From Massilia eburnea (lineage in GTDB: Bacteria > Pseudomonadota > Gammaproteobacteria > Burkholderiales > Burkholderiaceae_D): a stretch of 64,000 nucleotides of DNA. The number at the start of each line of letters is the position of its first letter. Position 1 is the first letter of the stretch. Shown here one piece after another: positions 27,169-39,193 of this stretch. The stretch is taken from the NCBI RefSeq assembly GCF_009720745.1, contig NZ_WNKX01000010.1, forward strand, positions 123,370-187,369. The letters are read 5' to 3'. Made by a program: the position numbers and the translations under genes. Below the pieces are notes generated by a model that was not told where the DNA came from, ran no database searches, and worked only from the letters and a program-made list of their open reading frames with translations.

Positions 27169-27876
27169 TCAGCTTATGGGAAGGGATTTATGGATACGCT
27201 CGATGGTCCGGTCGGCCTGCATTTGCTTCAACACGCGCGTCAGTTCCGGCACGAGCGCTTCGTGCTTGCGGTTCAGGTAGTGGTAGACGGGGAACGATGC
27301 GAGCGGCGGTTCCAGCACCGTGATGCCCTCCAGCTTCTGGCTGCGCACGACGGCCATGCCGGAAGCGCGGTGTCCCAGCACCAGGTCGGTGCGCCCCATC
27401 ACCAGCTTTTCAAACGCCTGCTGCATGGTCGATACCTGCTCGACCTTCATGCCCTTGGTGTTTTCCTGGGCGATCTTGTTACCGCGCATGAAGCCTAAGG
27501 TGTACGGACGCAGGCTGTCCCACCCGTTCACCACGAACGACGTGCCGCGCGTGAAGATCACGAGTTCGAATGTCAAAAGTGGAACGGGCACGATGAGCAG
27601 GTTGGGATAATCTCGGCCGAGGCCAAGCTTGCGGTACAGCTCGCCATCCATCTTGCCATCGTTGGCGTAGACCAGCGAGCGCTCGCCGGGCAACTGATGC
27701 ACGACGAGGGTGCGGCCAAGGCGGCGATAGGCCTCGCGCAGTACAAGCTCCGCGACCGTGGCAGCGGGATCATCGCCTACCAGGGTCGATACGTTCATCA
27801 CCGGCGAAGCTTGCGCGGCTGCGCACGCAGGCAGCAGCCCGCACAGTGCAAACCCCAAGACACTCCGACGACGCAT
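27169..27876 (-). CDS. periplasmic amino-acid-type solute-binding protein
   Basis: From the ATG at 27876 (GGGAG upstream) the 235-residue protein has a signal peptide ending near AAAQA. The periplasmic type II binding fold contains GERSLVYANDGKMDGELYRK and a second-lobe segment MQQAFEKLVMGRTDLVLGHR, as in the family-3 extracellular binding proteins. No permease or ATPase gene is adjacent, so it may act as a stand-alone sensor or binding protein. The longer open frame upstream overlaps the next gene and is rejected. Confidence 0.85.
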   Translation of the reverse strand: MRRRSVLGFALCGLLPACAAAQASPVMNVSTLVGDDPAATVAELVLREAYRRLGRTLVVHQLPGERSLVYANDGKMDGELYRKLGLGRDYPNLLIVPVPLLTFELVIFTRGTSFVVNGWDSLRPYTLGFMRGNKIAQENTKGMKVEQVSTMQQAFEKLVMGRTDLVLGHRASGMAVVRSQKLEGITVLEPPLASFPVYHYLNRKHEALVPELTRVLKQMQADRTIERIHKSLPIS

Positions 27877-27916
27877 GTAGACTCCCGGCAATTTCCTACC
27901 GGGAGCATAACACCGG

Positions 27917-28285
27917 CTAAGCTTCGCGGAGCTGCAAAGTGTCGGGCGCGAACTCCTGGAAGGCTGCCACCGCATTGGCAGCGTACATGGCGACCGGCCC
28001 GCCGCCCATGTAGATGGCCACGCCCAAGGCTTCGTGCACTTCTTCTGTGGTGGCGCCCAGTCGCGCCAGGGCCTTGGTATGGAAACCGATGCAGCCGTCG
28101 CAGCGGGCAGCGACGCCCACGGCAAGCGCGATCAGTTCTTTGGTTTTAGGATCCAGAGCCCCGCTTGCCATGGCGGCCTTGGCCATGTCGTTGAAGCCTT
28201 TCATGACTTCCGGCTGGGTCTTCCGCAGTTGTGCGAGATTGGTGGAGATGTCCTGGGTAAGTCCCTTGTAGTCCGTGTCCATCAT
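27917..28285 (-). CDS. carboxymuconolactone decarboxylase / AhpD-family protein
   Basis: A 122-residue helical protein beginning MMDTDYKGLTQDIS, with the redox motif CDGCIGFH near residue 67, typical of AhpD-like alkylhydroperoxidase proteins. Two adjacent ATG codons at 28285 and 28282 follow an AAGGAAA site. It lies between a PadR gene and a solute-binding gene on the same strand, and may give peroxide protection. Substrate is not evident. Confidence 0.92.
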   Translation of the reverse strand: MMDTDYKGLTQDISTNLAQLRKTQPEVMKGFNDMAKAAMASGALDPKTKELIALAVGVAARCDGCIGFHTKALARLGATTEEVHEALGVAIYMGGGPVAMYAANAVAAFQEFAPDTLQLREA

Positions 28286-28353
28286 GGATTTCCTTTGCAT
28301 TGGCTATTGCCGCCAATGGTAGGGCGGACGCGCCGCGTGGGACATGATCCAGA

Positions 28354-28881
28354 TCAGCTTTCCAGGATGCGCAACGCCTCGCGCGCCATATTGATGGCGA
28401 GTTCCTCCTGCGCAATACCGCCCTTCAGAAGGACGTATTGCAGCTGCCGTGCGCGCGAAGCGGTTTCGTTGGCAAAATCGCGCTCCTCGAAGCTCTTGTA
28501 GACAGCCAGTCTCGCTTCATGCAGGGCCAGGTGGCGGCGCATCTCCTCGGCCAGGCCCGCCGGCCCGACGGCCGCATCGGCGCGGATACGCACCATCAGC
28601 GCGTCGCGCTGGGGGCGCGGGTCTTCGCTCTCGGCGACCCAGCGCCGCAGCTCCGCCGTCCCCGCCGGCAGCACGCGGTAGGCCCGCTTGCGGCCGCGGC
28701 CCGTCTCGGCGGGCAGGGACTCGATCCAGCCGGCTTGTTCCAGGCGCGCCAGCTCACGGTAAATCTGCTGATGGGTGGCGGCCCAGAAGAAACCAATGGA
28801 TTTATCGAAGCGCCGGGCCAGTTCCGAGCCGGAACCGGCTCGCTCGGACAGGGAGGTCAACAGCGCGTGGGGCAAAGACAT
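28354..28881 (-). CDS. PadR-family transcriptional regulator
   Basis: A 175-residue protein from the ATG at 28881. The N-terminal winged helix (SGSELARRFDKSIGFFWAATHQQIYRELARLEQAGWI in outline) and the C-terminal dimerisation helices fit the PadR/Vir family. It is divergent from the dienoyl-CoA reductase gene, whose promoter carries two matching palindromes, so it very likely represses that gene; this is inference from position. Confidence 0.92.
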   Translation of the reverse strand: MSLPHALLTSLSERAGSGSELARRFDKSIGFFWAATHQQIYRELARLEQAGWIESLPAETGRGRKRAYRVLPAGTAELRRWVAESEDPRPQRDALMVRIRADAAVGPAGLAEEMRRHLALHEARLAVYKSFEERDFANETASRARQLQYVLLKGGIAQEELAINMAREALRILES

Positions 28882-28951
28882 GGCAGGAAACAATGTGAAA
28901 GATGCCACCATCTTGCCTCAGCAGGCCGATGCGGACAAGCGACAACGTCTC

Positions 28952-31041
<2,090 letters not shown>

Positions 31042-31052
31042 GGAGTTCGCTC

Positions 31053-31478
31053 ATGCAGTTGCAAGCCGCTGTCGCTGAATCGCTGGAACGCTGGCACAAA
31101 ATGGTTGCCAGCGGTGACTTGTCCTCCCTGCCCTCCATCGTCGATGCGGATGCGGTCTTCCGCTCGCCGGTGGCGAACAAGCCATACGCCAGCGCGCAAG
31201 CCGTGGTGCTGGTCTTGAACACCGCTTACCAGGTGTTCGAGAACTTCGCCTACCACCGCCAGCTGGCGACTGACGACGGCTTGAGCGTGGTGCTCGAGTT
31301 CAGCGCCAGCGTGGGGGACAAGCAGCTGAAGGGTATCGACTTCATCCGCTTCAACGACGCGGGGCGGATTGTCGACTTCGAAGTGATGGTCCGTCCGCTC
31401 AGCGGCCTGCACGCCTTGGGCGAGGCCATGGGGGCGCGTATCGGCGCCCAGGTTGGCGCATTCAAGACTCCTGCATAG
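31053..31478 (+). CDS. NTF2/SnoaL-like small protein
   Basis: A 141-residue protein with the cone-shaped NTF2-like fold pattern (ESLERWHKMVASGDLSSLPSIVDADAVFRSPV; IDFIRFNDAGRIVDFEVMVRP in outline). Family members include ketosteroid isomerase-type enzymes and many of unknown role. It follows fadH closely with an AAGGAG site, so it is likely in the same PadR-controlled message. Its 3' end overlaps the MarR gene by 17 bases in the convergent direction. Confidence 0.85.
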   Translation: MQLQAAVAESLERWHKMVASGDLSSLPSIVDADAVFRSPVANKPYASAQAVVLVLNTAYQVFENFAYHRQLATDDGLSVVLEFSASVGDKQLKGIDFIRFNDAGRIVDFEVMVRPLSGLHALGEAMGARIGAQVGAFKTPA

Positions 31479-31959
31479 CCTCCAGCATTGCCAGGAGTTT
31501 GCGCAGCTGGGCATCCAGCTCGGCTGTGCCTTCCGCGCCCAGCGGGGCGATGATGTTCTTTTCGTTCTCCACGTGCGCCGTAACGGCGCGCTCGATCAGC
31601 TCCCGGCCGGCGGGGCTGAGCTGGACCAGCAGGCTGCGCGCATCGGCCGGATTCGGTGCGCGCGAGACCCAGCCCTGGGCCTCCAGCCTTTGCAAGCGGT
31701 GGGTCATGGTGCCGGAAGTGACCATCAGCTGTGAAAACAGGGCGGTCGGCGCCAGCTGGTGAGGCGCGCCGGAGCGGCGCAACGTCGCCAGCACGTCGAA
31801 TTCCCAGTTGCTGAGCCCAAATTCCTCAAAAGTCGCGTCCAGGCGGCGCCCCATCAGCGCGGCGCAGCGCTTCAGGCGTCCGATCACGCCCATTGGCCCC
31901 ACATCCAGGGCGGGCATCTCGCGCGCCCATTGCTCCAGGATCACATCCACTTTATCCAC
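31462..31959 (-). CDS. MarR-family transcriptional regulator
   Basis: A 165-residue winged-helix protein. The recognition region reads LAPTALFSQLMVTSGTMTHRLQRLEAQGWV in outline and the wing contains ADARSLLVQLSPAGRELI. It is divergent from the EamA transporter and nitroreductase genes, and two matching palindromes lie between. Repression of that pair is the likely role. Confidence 0.93.
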   Translation of the reverse strand: MDKVDVILEQWAREMPALDVGPMGVIGRLKRCAALMGRRLDATFEEFGLSNWEFDVLATLRRSGAPHQLAPTALFSQLMVTSGTMTHRLQRLEAQGWVSRAPNPADARSLLVQLSPAGRELIERAVTAHVENEKNIIAPLGAEGTAELDAQLRKLLAMLEAMQES

Positions 31960-31996
31960 AGCCGTCTCCAGGAATAGCTATCGGGGCGATTATATC

Positions 31997-32059
31997 AATT
32001 TATCTCGATTTCAAGATAAATTGCGCTATACTTCGATTTATCTCGACTTCAAGATAAAT
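31997..32059. promoter_or_regulatory. twin MarR-type operators between marR and eamA
   Basis: Two inverted repeats share the pattern TTATCTCGA-N-TTCAAGATAA. The first, 31997-32022, has 9-base perfect arms; the second, 32036-32059, has 8-base perfect arms. Their centres are 38 bases apart. A TATACT -10-like box at 32027-32032 sits between them, so bound regulator would cover the promoter. Confidence 0.7.
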
Positions 32060-32067
32060 TTGACGCC

Positions 32068-32931
32068 ATGAAAAAATTTCCCCTAGCCGATACCGCGATC
32101 ACCGCGCTGGCTCCCGTCATCTGGGGGTCGACCTACATCGTCGCCACTGAAATCCTGCCCGCAGGGCGCCCTTTCACCGCCGCTGCCGTGCGCGCCCTGC
32201 CCGCCGGCCTGCTGCTGGTGCTGTTTGCCGGCCGCATGCTGGCGCGCCAGCTCTGGTGGCGCGTCGCCGTGCTGGCGGCGCTGAACATCGGCGCTTTCCA
32301 GGCCTTGCTGTTTGTCGCCGCCTACCGCCTGCCGGGCGGACTGGCCGCTGTGCTGGGCGCCATCCAGCCGATCGTGATCATGGGCCTGGCCTGGGGCTGG
32401 GACGGACGCAAGCCGCAGGTGGCAGCATTGGGCGCCGCAGCGGTGGGCGTGGCCGGCATGGCGGCTTTGCTGCTCTCGCCATCCGCACGCTGGGATGCGC
32501 TCGGCGTCGCAGCCGCCCTGGCCGGCGCCCTCAGCATGGCCGTCGGCACCTGGCTGGCGCGCCGCTGGAAGACCGGCCTGCCGGTGGCGGAACTCGCGGG
32601 CTGGCAGCTGCTGCTGGGCGGCCTGATGCTCACGCCGCTGGCGCTGCTGGCCGATCCGCCGCTGCCTGCATCGCTGGCTACCAGCGAGCTGCTTGGCTAC
32701 GGCTACCTGACCTTCGTCGGCGCGCTGGTCGCCTACCTGCTGTGGTTCCGTGGCCTGAGCCGCCTGTCGCCGGTCGCCGTGTCCTCGCTTGGCCTGCTGA
32801 GTCCCGCCACCGCCGTGGTGCTGGGCTGGGCCCTGCTCGGGCAGAAGCTCGGCGGCACCGCGATGATCGGCCTGGCGGTGGTGCTGGGCAGCGTACTGAC
32901 TCTCCAACTCAAACTGCAGGAGGCAAAATGA
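32068..32931 (+). CDS. EamA-family (DMT superfamily) transporter
   Basis: A 287-residue inner-membrane protein with about ten hydrophobic helices in two EamA repeats, beginning with APVIWGSTYIVATE. Such carriers usually export amino acids, metabolites or drugs; the substrate is not evident. Its last bases overlap the nitroreductase start (ATGA). Transcription probably responds to the divergent MarR regulator. Confidence 0.92.
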   Translation: MKKFPLADTAITALAPVIWGSTYIVATEILPAGRPFTAAAVRALPAGLLLVLFAGRMLARQLWWRVAVLAALNIGAFQALLFVAAYRLPGGLAAVLGAIQPIVIMGLAWGWDGRKPQVAALGAAAVGVAGMAALLLSPSARWDALGVAAALAGALSMAVGTWLARRWKTGLPVAELAGWQLLLGGLMLTPLALLADPPLPASLATSELLGYGYLTFVGALVAYLLWFRGLSRLSPVAVSSLGLLSPATAVVLGWALLGQKLGGTAMIGLAVVLGSVLTLQLKLQEAK

Positions 32932-33542
32932 ACAAGCCAATCAAAGACCTGATCGAATCGCGCGTCTCGGCCAACTACTTCGATCCCGTGGCGCCGGTCA
33001 GCGATGCACAGGTGGCGGAGCTGGTGCGCCTGGCGACGCTGGCGCCTTCCGCCTACAACGTACAGAACTGGCAATTCGTCGCGGTGCGCTCGCAGGAGGC
33101 GCGCGAAAAATTGCGCGAGCTGTCCTTCGGCCAGCAGAAAGTGGTCGATGCGCCGGTGATCTTCATCATCAGCGGCACGCTGCGCGCCCAGGACCAGGTG
33201 GCGGCTGCACTGAAACCGGCTGTGGATAAAGGCATACTTATCCAGCCCGTCGTCGACAGCTGGATCCGCATGGCGCAATCCATGGACGGCGACGAACGCG
33301 CCCAGCGCGACGAGGCCTTGCGTTCCGCCTCCCTTGCCGCGATGACCATGATCCTGGCCGCCGAGGGCATGGGACTTTCCAGCTGCGCGATGACCGGCTT
33401 CGATGCGGAAGCGGTGCATGCCGCCTTCGGCCTCGGCGCCAACGAAGTGCCGGTCATGCTGGTGGCGGTCGGCCATGCCGCCAAGGGCAACTGGCCGCAA
33501 AAGCCGCGCCGCCCGCTGGACGCCGTGCTGCGCTACGCCTAA
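32928..33542 (+). CDS. nitroreductase-family flavoprotein
   Basis: The ATG at 32928 follows an AGGAGG site and overlaps the transporter stop. The 204 residues show the FMN-binding pattern of nitroreductases: SRVSANYFDP near the start, LAPSAYNVQNWQFVAV around residue 40 and EGMGLSSCAMTGFDA near the C-terminus. Such enzymes reduce nitro compounds or quinones with NAD(P)H. Pairing with an exporter and MarR control suggests a detoxification unit. Confidence 0.92.
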   Translation: MNKPIKDLIESRVSANYFDPVAPVSDAQVAELVRLATLAPSAYNVQNWQFVAVRSQEAREKLRELSFGQQKVVDAPVIFIISGTLRAQDQVAAALKPAVDKGILIQPVVDSWIRMAQSMDGDERAQRDEALRSASLAAMTMILAAEGMGLSSCAMTGFDAEAVHAAFGLGANEVPVMLVAVGHAAKGNWPQKPRRPLDAVLRYA

Positions 33543-34411
33543 CGGTTGGTGATCGTCACGCCGGTGGCCACCAGCAGGCCGCCGGCGATCATCGAGGCCA
33601 TGACCTGCTCGCCTAGCATCAGCGCGGCAAGCGACACGCCAAACACCGGCACCAGGTTGTTGAAGACCGCCGTGCGTGCCGGGCCAAGCGCTTTCACGCC
33701 CTCATACCACCAGACGAATGCCACCACCGTGCCGAACGCGCCCAGGTAGGTGACGGAAGCCCAGACCTGCCAGCCAAGCGAGGCCCAGGCCACGCCAGGC
33801 AGCTCGCGCGAGGCGCTGACCAGCAGGAAGCCCAGTCCCCACAGCGATGCGTAGGTGGTGGCGGCAATTGGCGACAAGCCTTTCAGCGCGGCGCGGCCGA
33901 CCAGGGTATAGGCAGCCCAGCAGGAAGCCGCGCCCAGCATCATCAGCTCGCCGACGCCGATCGACTGGCTGATGTCGTGCAGCGCCGCCATCGGCTCGCC
34001 GCGCGTGATCAGGACGGCTGCGCCGGCGAAGGCGATGCCGATGCCGGCCCACTTCCGCCAGTTCAGGCGTTCGCGCAGCACGGCGGCCGCGGCCAGCGCG
34101 GTGACGATCGGGTTCATGGCAATGAACAGGGCGGAACGGCTGGCCTCCATCTTGCCCAGCGCTGAAAAGAAGCAGAAGTTGTACAGGAAGATGCCGGTCA
34201 GGCCCAGCGCCGCCGTGGCGCCCATCTGCTGCAGGGACAGCCTGGGCAGGCCGCCTTCGCGTCTCCATGCCAGCACCAGCAGCAGCGCGGCGGCGATCGA
34301 GAAACGGATGGAGGCCGCGGTCAGCGGCGGCAGCGCATTCGAGACAATATGGCCGGCGATGAAGGTGCCGCCCCAGATCAGGGTGCAGGCGATCAATTTC
34401 AGGTAGATCAT
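33539..34411 (-). CDS. EamA-family (DMT superfamily) transporter
   Basis: A 290-residue ten-helix membrane protein with two EamA repeats (LIACTLIWGGTFIAGHIVSNALPP at the start). It is not closely similar to the transporter at 32068-32931 beyond family features. It overlaps the nitroreductase stop by 4 bases in the convergent direction and is divergent from a LysR gene, the likely controller. Substrate unknown. Confidence 0.92.
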   Translation of the reverse strand: MIYLKLIACTLIWGGTFIAGHIVSNALPPLTAASIRFSIAAALLLVLAWRREGGLPRLSLQQMGATAALGLTGIFLYNFCFFSALGKMEASRSALFIAMNPIVTALAAAAVLRERLNWRKWAGIGIAFAGAAVLITRGEPMAALHDISQSIGVGELMMLGAASCWAAYTLVGRAALKGLSPIAATTYASLWGLGFLLVSASRELPGVAWASLGWQVWASVTYLGAFGTVVAFVWWYEGVKALGPARTAVFNNLVPVFGVSLAALMLGEQVMASMIAGGLLVATGVTITNR

Positions 34412-34490
34412 GGCAGTGGGCCTTGCGTGTCAGTGAAGGAGGTTATACATTAATGCTAATCCTGACTCATAGAAAAATGAGGAAAAGCTC

Positions 34491-35369
34491 ATGACCTTCA
34501 CCCAACTGGAGATCTTCGCCCTGGTAGCGGAATTGCGCGGCTTTACCGCCGCTGCCCTGCGCCTCGGCGTGAGCCAGTCCGCCGTCTCGCACGCCATCAA
34601 ATCGCTGGAGCAGGAATTGGGCGTGCAACTGATCGAACGCCAGGGCGCGGTGGCGGACGTGACTGAGCTTGGACAGCGCCTGCTGGTGCGCGCACGGGAA
34701 ATCCTGGGCCTGGCCGAATCGATGCGGCAGGAAGTGGCGGCCGCCAGCGGCTTGAACAAGGGCTTGCTGCGCATCGGCTCTTTCGGCCCGACTTCTTCAC
34801 TCAAGCTGATCCCCGCCATCCTCGACGTGTTCCAGAAGCGCTATCCTGGCATCGAAGTACGCATTGACGAAGGCACCGACGGCGACACCCTGCAATGGAT
34901 CCTGGACCGCCGCGTCGATATCGGCTTCATCCAGCAAGCGGACGACCGCTTCGACACCGTCGACCTGGTGGAAGACCAGATGGTGGCCCTGCTGCCGGCC
35001 AACCACGAGCTGGCCGCCAAGAAGTCGGTCAGCGCGCAGGACCTGGCGCATGAACCCTTCATCATGCCCGATGCCGGCTGCTCGACCCTGATCGAGCCGC
35101 TGTTCGCTGCACAGGGCCTGTGTCCGCAGGTACGATACCGTATGTCGCAGGTGCTGACGGTGCTCGGCATGGTAGGGCGCGGCGACGGCGTGTCCGGCAT
35201 GGCGGAGCTGGCGCTGCCGGTCGACCTGGCAGCCAGCCATCCCAATATCGCAGTGCGGCCATTCTCGCCGCCGGTGCGGCGCCGCGTCGGGCTGGCCCTG
35301 CGCAACCTGGCGCAAGCATCGCCCGCTGCCAAGGCCTTTGTTGAAGTCGCAAGAAAGGTAAAACTATGA
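34491..35369 (+). CDS. LysR-family transcriptional regulator
   Basis: A 292-residue regulator with a canonical N-terminal helix-turn-helix (LEIFALVAELRGFTAAALRLGVSQSAVSHAIKSLEQELG in outline) and a CysB/CbnR-like effector domain. It is divergent from the EamA gene at 33539-34411 and overlaps the downstream YdeI-like gene (ATGA at 35366). Auto- and cross-regulation of the divergent transporter is the usual LysR arrangement. Confidence 0.93.
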   Translation: MTFTQLEIFALVAELRGFTAAALRLGVSQSAVSHAIKSLEQELGVQLIERQGAVADVTELGQRLLVRAREILGLAESMRQEVAAASGLNKGLLRIGSFGPTSSLKLIPAILDVFQKRYPGIEVRIDEGTDGDTLQWILDRRVDIGFIQQADDRFDTVDLVEDQMVALLPANHELAAKKSVSAQDLAHEPFIMPDAGCSTLIEPLFAAQGLCPQVRYRMSQVLTVLGMVGRGDGVSGMAELALPVDLAASHPNIAVRPFSPPVRRRVGLALRNLAQASPAAKAFVEVARKVKL

Positions 35370-35956
35370 GCGTCAAGCCGGAAATGGAGCAGCGCCTGTT
35401 CGCGACAGGCAAAGCATGGTGGAACTGGCTGCAGAAAGAACACGCGACGTCGCCCGGCATCTGGATGAAGATCGCCAAAAAGGGCGCGCCGGAATCGTCG
35501 GTGCAGTATCCCGAAGCGCTCGACACGGCGCTGTGCTTCGGCTGGATCGATGGCCAGAAGAAGAGCATCGACGAGCAGTACTGGCTGCAGAAATTCACGC
35601 CGCGCGCCAAGCGCAGCATCTGGTCCAAGGTCAATCGCGAAAAGGTGGCGGCCCTGATCGACAAGGGCCTGATGCAGCCCGCCGGACATGCGGAAATAGA
35701 GCGTGCGAAGCAGGACGGGCGCTGGGAAGCGGCCTACGATTCATGGAGCGCGGCGGAGGTGCCGCCCGACCTGCAGGCGGCGCTGGATGCGAATGCCAAG
35801 GCAAGCGCCAAATTTGCCACGCTCAGTTCGCAGAATCGCTACGCGATCCTGTTCCGTACCCACCAGGCCAAGCGCGCCGAGACCCGCGCCAAGCGGATTG
35901 TCGAATACGTGGCCATGCTCGAGCGGGGTGAAACGATTCACCCCCAGGGCAAGTGA
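35366..35956 (+). CDS. YdeI/OmpD-associated family protein
   Basis: A 196-residue protein with the YdeI/BOF-like signature: W-rich start (WWNWLQKEHATSPGIWMKIAKKG), ALDTALCFGWIDGQKK and FTPRAKRSIWSKVNREKV. Bacterial members are linked to envelope stress in some species but have no defined activity. It is translationally coupled to the LysR gene. The frame ends two bases before the stop of the opposing histidine kinase gene. Confidence 0.88.
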   Translation: MSVKPEMEQRLFATGKAWWNWLQKEHATSPGIWMKIAKKGAPESSVQYPEALDTALCFGWIDGQKKSIDEQYWLQKFTPRAKRSIWSKVNREKVAALIDKGLMQPAGHAEIERAKQDGRWEAAYDSWSAAEVPPDLQAALDANAKASAKFATLSSQNRYAILFRTHQAKRAETRAKRIVEYVAMLERGETIHPQGK

Positions 35957-35957
35957 A

Positions 35958-38900
35958 TCAGCGGTCTTCCTGTTCCAGCCAGCGGCGGCCCTGAGCCAGC
36001 ACCAGTTCCAGCTCCATCCGGACCGCCTCCAGCATCGGGGGAAGGTTGTCCGGATTGCCGATCCGGATTGCCGACTCGGCATCCAGTGTGGCTTTCACCA
36101 GCCGTTTGGCGCCCAGAACACCAACTGCTCCGCGCAGGCTGTGCAGGATGCGCGCAGCTTCGCCAGGCCGGCCAGCGCGCACGGCAGCATCGGCATCGTC
36201 CATCGGCTGCATGCCGCCTTCCAGCGCGCCCCGCACCATCTTGAACATCACCGCGCGGCCCTTCTGGTCCTTGCCCATCACGCGCATCAGGCTATCCATG
36301 TTGAATACCTGCTCGGATGGCGCCTGCTCGGGTACAGGCGTAGCGGAAGCCGGGGCAAGGGGCGCCCGGGCAGGCAGGTTGCGCTCGATAACGGCCATCA
36401 TTTCTTCGATCACCACCGGCTTGGCAATGAAATCGCTGATGCCCGCTTCGGTGCAGCGGTGGCGTTCCGAGGCCAGCACGCCGGCCGTCATGGCGATTAC
36501 CGGCAGGTCCAGCTTCAGCTCATCGCGGATGATGCGCGTTGCGCTGAAACCGTCCAGCACCGGCATCTGCATATCCATCAGCACGATGTCGTAGCTGCCG
36601 GCGCTGGTGCGCAGCATGTCCACCGCCTGCTGCCCATCGCCGGCCACGTCCAGCGTGGCGCCGGCCAGCTCGAGGATGCCGCGCGCCACCGCCTGGTTCA
36701 ACAGGTTGTCTTCCACCAGCAGGAAGTGCACGCCGCGCAGGCGGTTCACCAGTACGGATGAAGCCGCGCTGGCATCCGCCGCGCCGCTGGTGGTGGCCAG
36801 CGCCTGGTGCAGCGCGTCGAACAGGCTGGAGGCGGTGACCGGCTTGACCAGCACCACATCCGCTTCCGGCGAGCCGGCGATCTGGTCGACCTGGCTTCGT
36901 GCGAAGGCGTTGATGGTCACCACGATAGGCTGGCGATGGCCTGCCGCCGCCTGCCGGATCTCATGCGCCGAGGTGACGCCGCCCGCACCATGCATATGCC
37001 AATCCGCCAGCACCACATCGTATGGGCGCGGGCCGCCCAGGTGCTCGCGGAACTGCTGCAGCGCCCCGGTAGTGGAATCGGCTTCGTCGGCCTCCCAGCC
37101 CCAGGCGCGCAGCAGCTGCACCAGCATATTGCGGCTGGTCTGGTTATCGTCCACTACCAGCACATTGAGCGGGCCGATGGACGGCTGGCGGCGCGGTTCG
37201 CTGCGTTCCGGCAGCACGCCGAACCACAGCTCGAAGGAGAATGTGCTGCCCTCGCCCGGCACGGTCTGCAACTGCACCTGGCCACCCATCAGCTCCACCA
37301 GGCGGCGTGTGATAGCCAGGCCCAGGCCTGTGCCGCCAAAGCGCCGCGTGATGCTTTCATCGCCCTGCGCGAAGGCGTTGAACAATTGCGTGGTCTGCTG
37401 CGCCGTCATGCCTATGCCGGTGTCGCGCACCTCAAAGCACAGCAGCACGCGGTCCGCCACGCGCACTGCCGTCCTGACGGAGACCACCACCTCGCCTTGC
37501 TCGGTGAATTTGATGGCGTTGCTGGCCAGGTTGGTCAGGATCTGCTGCAGCCGCAGCGCATCGCCATGCAGCAGGGTAGGCACGTCGGGATTGACCACGA
37601 TCGCCAGTTCCAGTTCCTTGTCGCCGGCATTCATGGTCATGGTCGTTGCCAGCGTCGCCATCGCCTCGTCCAGGTCGAAGTCGATGGGCGCCAGCTCCAT
37701 GCGGCGCGCCTCGATCTTGGAGAAATCGAGGACGTCGTTCAGGATGCCAAGCAGCGACTGGCCGGACGTGCGGATCATGGTCAGGTACTTGCGCTGCTGC
37801 GCGCTGAGCGAGGTATTCCCCAGCAAATACACCATGCCCAGCACGGCATTCATCGGCGTACGGATTTCGTGGCTCATGTTCGCCACGAAGTCGCTCTTGG
37901 CGCGGTTCGCCGCTTCGGCGCGGTCACGCTCGCGCTCCAGTTCCGCCGCCCGCAGGTCCGCTTCCGCCATCAGCTGTTGCGAATGGGCTTCAGCCGCCTG
38001 TCGATCCTGCATCAGGCAATTGAAGGCCTCGGTCAGTTCGCCGATTTCGTCCTTGCGCGTGACCGGGATCGGGGAAAACTGGCCGGGCGTGGCCCGCAGG
38101 TCCTGTATCGCATTGCGCAGCCTTGCCACGGGCGCCAGCAGGTAGAGCGTGATCCAGCCGATCAGCAGGGCCGATATCACCGACGCGCCCACGCCCCAGG
38201 CCAGCAGGTGCAGCTGCACGCCCTCGAAAGGCTCGAATGCTTCATGTACCGGCAGGATGGTCGCCAGCAGCCAGCCGGTCGATTTCAGCCGCCGGTAGCT
38301 GCTCAAGCCTGGCACGCCGGAGGAGTTTTTGCTGATGACGGTGCCCTCGAAGCCTTCCTTGATCGCTTTAGTGGTGGCCGGGTTGGCATTGGCGGCGCGC
38401 GGCTGCAGGATGCGGCTGGCGTCCGGGTGCACGACATAGATCGACGGATCGCTGAGTGTCACGGCAAAATAATAGCCGGTCTTGCCCACCTTGGCGGTAC
38501 GCAGGTGACCCAGCATATTGTCCTTGTACAGCCGCAGGACGCCGGCCAGCACGCCGACGACCCTGCCCTGGTCGTCCAGCATCGGCGCCAGCATTTCCAC
38601 GATCGGCTGGCCGCTGGAACGGCTTTTGATCGGGTCCGTGATAAACGGTTTTCGGGTTTCCAGAACCCGTTTGAAATACGCACGGTCTGCGACCGAGACG
38701 CCGGCCCTGCCGGCGATCTTTGGCACGTCCCCGACCACGGTTCCGGTGGCGTCCAACACGATTATATCGTCGAACATGGACAGCATTGCGCGGTCTTCAT
38801 ACCAAGCCCGCAGCCGGTCCGGGTCGGACATCAGCTGGCGCGGCTGCCGGCGCGCCGACTGTGCGATCACATCCAGCAGGGTGGTCAGCTTGTCGTCCAG

Positions 38901-39065
38901 TTCTTGCGCGGTGCGGGCGATCTGCGCATCCTGCTGCGCAAACAGCACCTTGGTGAAGTCCTCCCGCAGGCGCTGGGCCTGCAATACGGTCACCACCGCG
39001 ATCATCACGATGGACGTAATGCTGGTGGCTAGGGCGACCTTCACATTGATCCCGAGAGGCTTCAT
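35958..39065 (-). CDS. hybrid sensor histidine kinase with two receiver domains and an HPt domain
   Basis: A 1035-residue membrane kinase. One transmembrane helix near residue 10-27 and another near 275-300 flank a periplasmic Cache-type sensor. A HAMP domain follows, then the phosphoacceptor H399 in [10 protein letters not shown] and the ATPase domain ([14 protein letters not shown]). Receiver 1 has D688 in LADWHMHG, receiver 2 has D831 in LMDMQMP, and the terminal HPt domain carries H975 in LHSLRGAVG. All relay residues are present, so an internal His-Asp-His phosphorelay is possible. No response regulator gene is adjacent, so its output partner lies elsewhere. Confidence 0.94.
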   Translation of the reverse strand: MKPLGINVKVALATSITSIVMIAVVTVLQAQRLREDFTKVLFAQQDAQIARTAQELDDKLTTLLDVIAQSARRQPRQLMSDPDRLRAWYEDRAMLSMFDDIIVLDATGTVVGDVPKIAGRAGVSVADRAYFKRVLETRKPFITDPIKSRSSGQPIVEMLAPMLDDQGRVVGVLAGVLRLYKDNMLGHLRTAKVGKTGYYFAVTLSDPSIYVVHPDASRILQPRAANANPATTKAIKEGFEGTVISKNSSGVPGLSSYRRLKSTGWLLATILPVHEAFEPFEGVQLHLLAWGVGASVISALLIGWITLYLLAPVARLRNAIQDLRATPGQFSPIPVTRKDEIGELTEAFNCLMQDRQAAEAHSQQLMAEADLRAAELERERDRAEAANRAKSDFVANMSHEIRTPMNAVLGMVYLLGNTSLSAQQRKYLTMIRTSGQSLLGILNDVLDFSKIEARRMELAPIDFDLDEAMATLATTMTMNAGDKELELAIVVNPDVPTLLHGDALRLQQILTNLASNAIKFTEQGEVVVSVRTAVRVADRVLLCFEVRDTGIGMTAQQTTQLFNAFAQGDESITRRFGGTGLGLAITRRLVELMGGQVQLQTVPGEGSTFSFELWFGVLPERSEPRRQPSIGPLNVLVVDDNQTSRNMLVQLLRAWGWEADEADSTTGALQQFREHLGGPRPYDVVLADWHMHGAGGVTSAHEIRQAAAGHRQPIVVTINAFARSQVDQIAGSPEADVVLVKPVTASSLFDALHQALATTSGAADASAASSVLVNRLRGVHFLLVEDNLLNQAVARGILELAGATLDVAGDGQQAVDMLRTSAGSYDIVLMDMQMPVLDGFSATRIIRDELKLDLPVIAMTAGVLASERHRCTEAGISDFIAKPVVIEEMMAVIERNLPARAPLAPASATPVPEQAPSEQVFNMDSLMRVMGKDQKGRAVMFKMVRGALEGGMQPMDDADAAVRAGRPGEAARILHSLRGAVGVLGAKRLVKATLDAESAIRIGNPDNLPPMLEAVRMELELVLAQGRRWLEQEDR

Positions 39066-39193
39066 TGGCTTCCTTTGGGCGACGCGACTGCTGGCTAGTG
39101 TAAATTATTTTTGTAACCGCGAATCCAAATCCGCGAACGGCGCCTCTTAGCAGGTGAGGAAATTCCCTCTGCCTGTAAAAAAAGGAGTGCAAA

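Noticed and set aside
36807..39032. 741-codon plus-strand open frame inside the hybrid kinase
   Set aside because: Antisense shadow of a multi-domain protein with all its motifs intact on the other strand.
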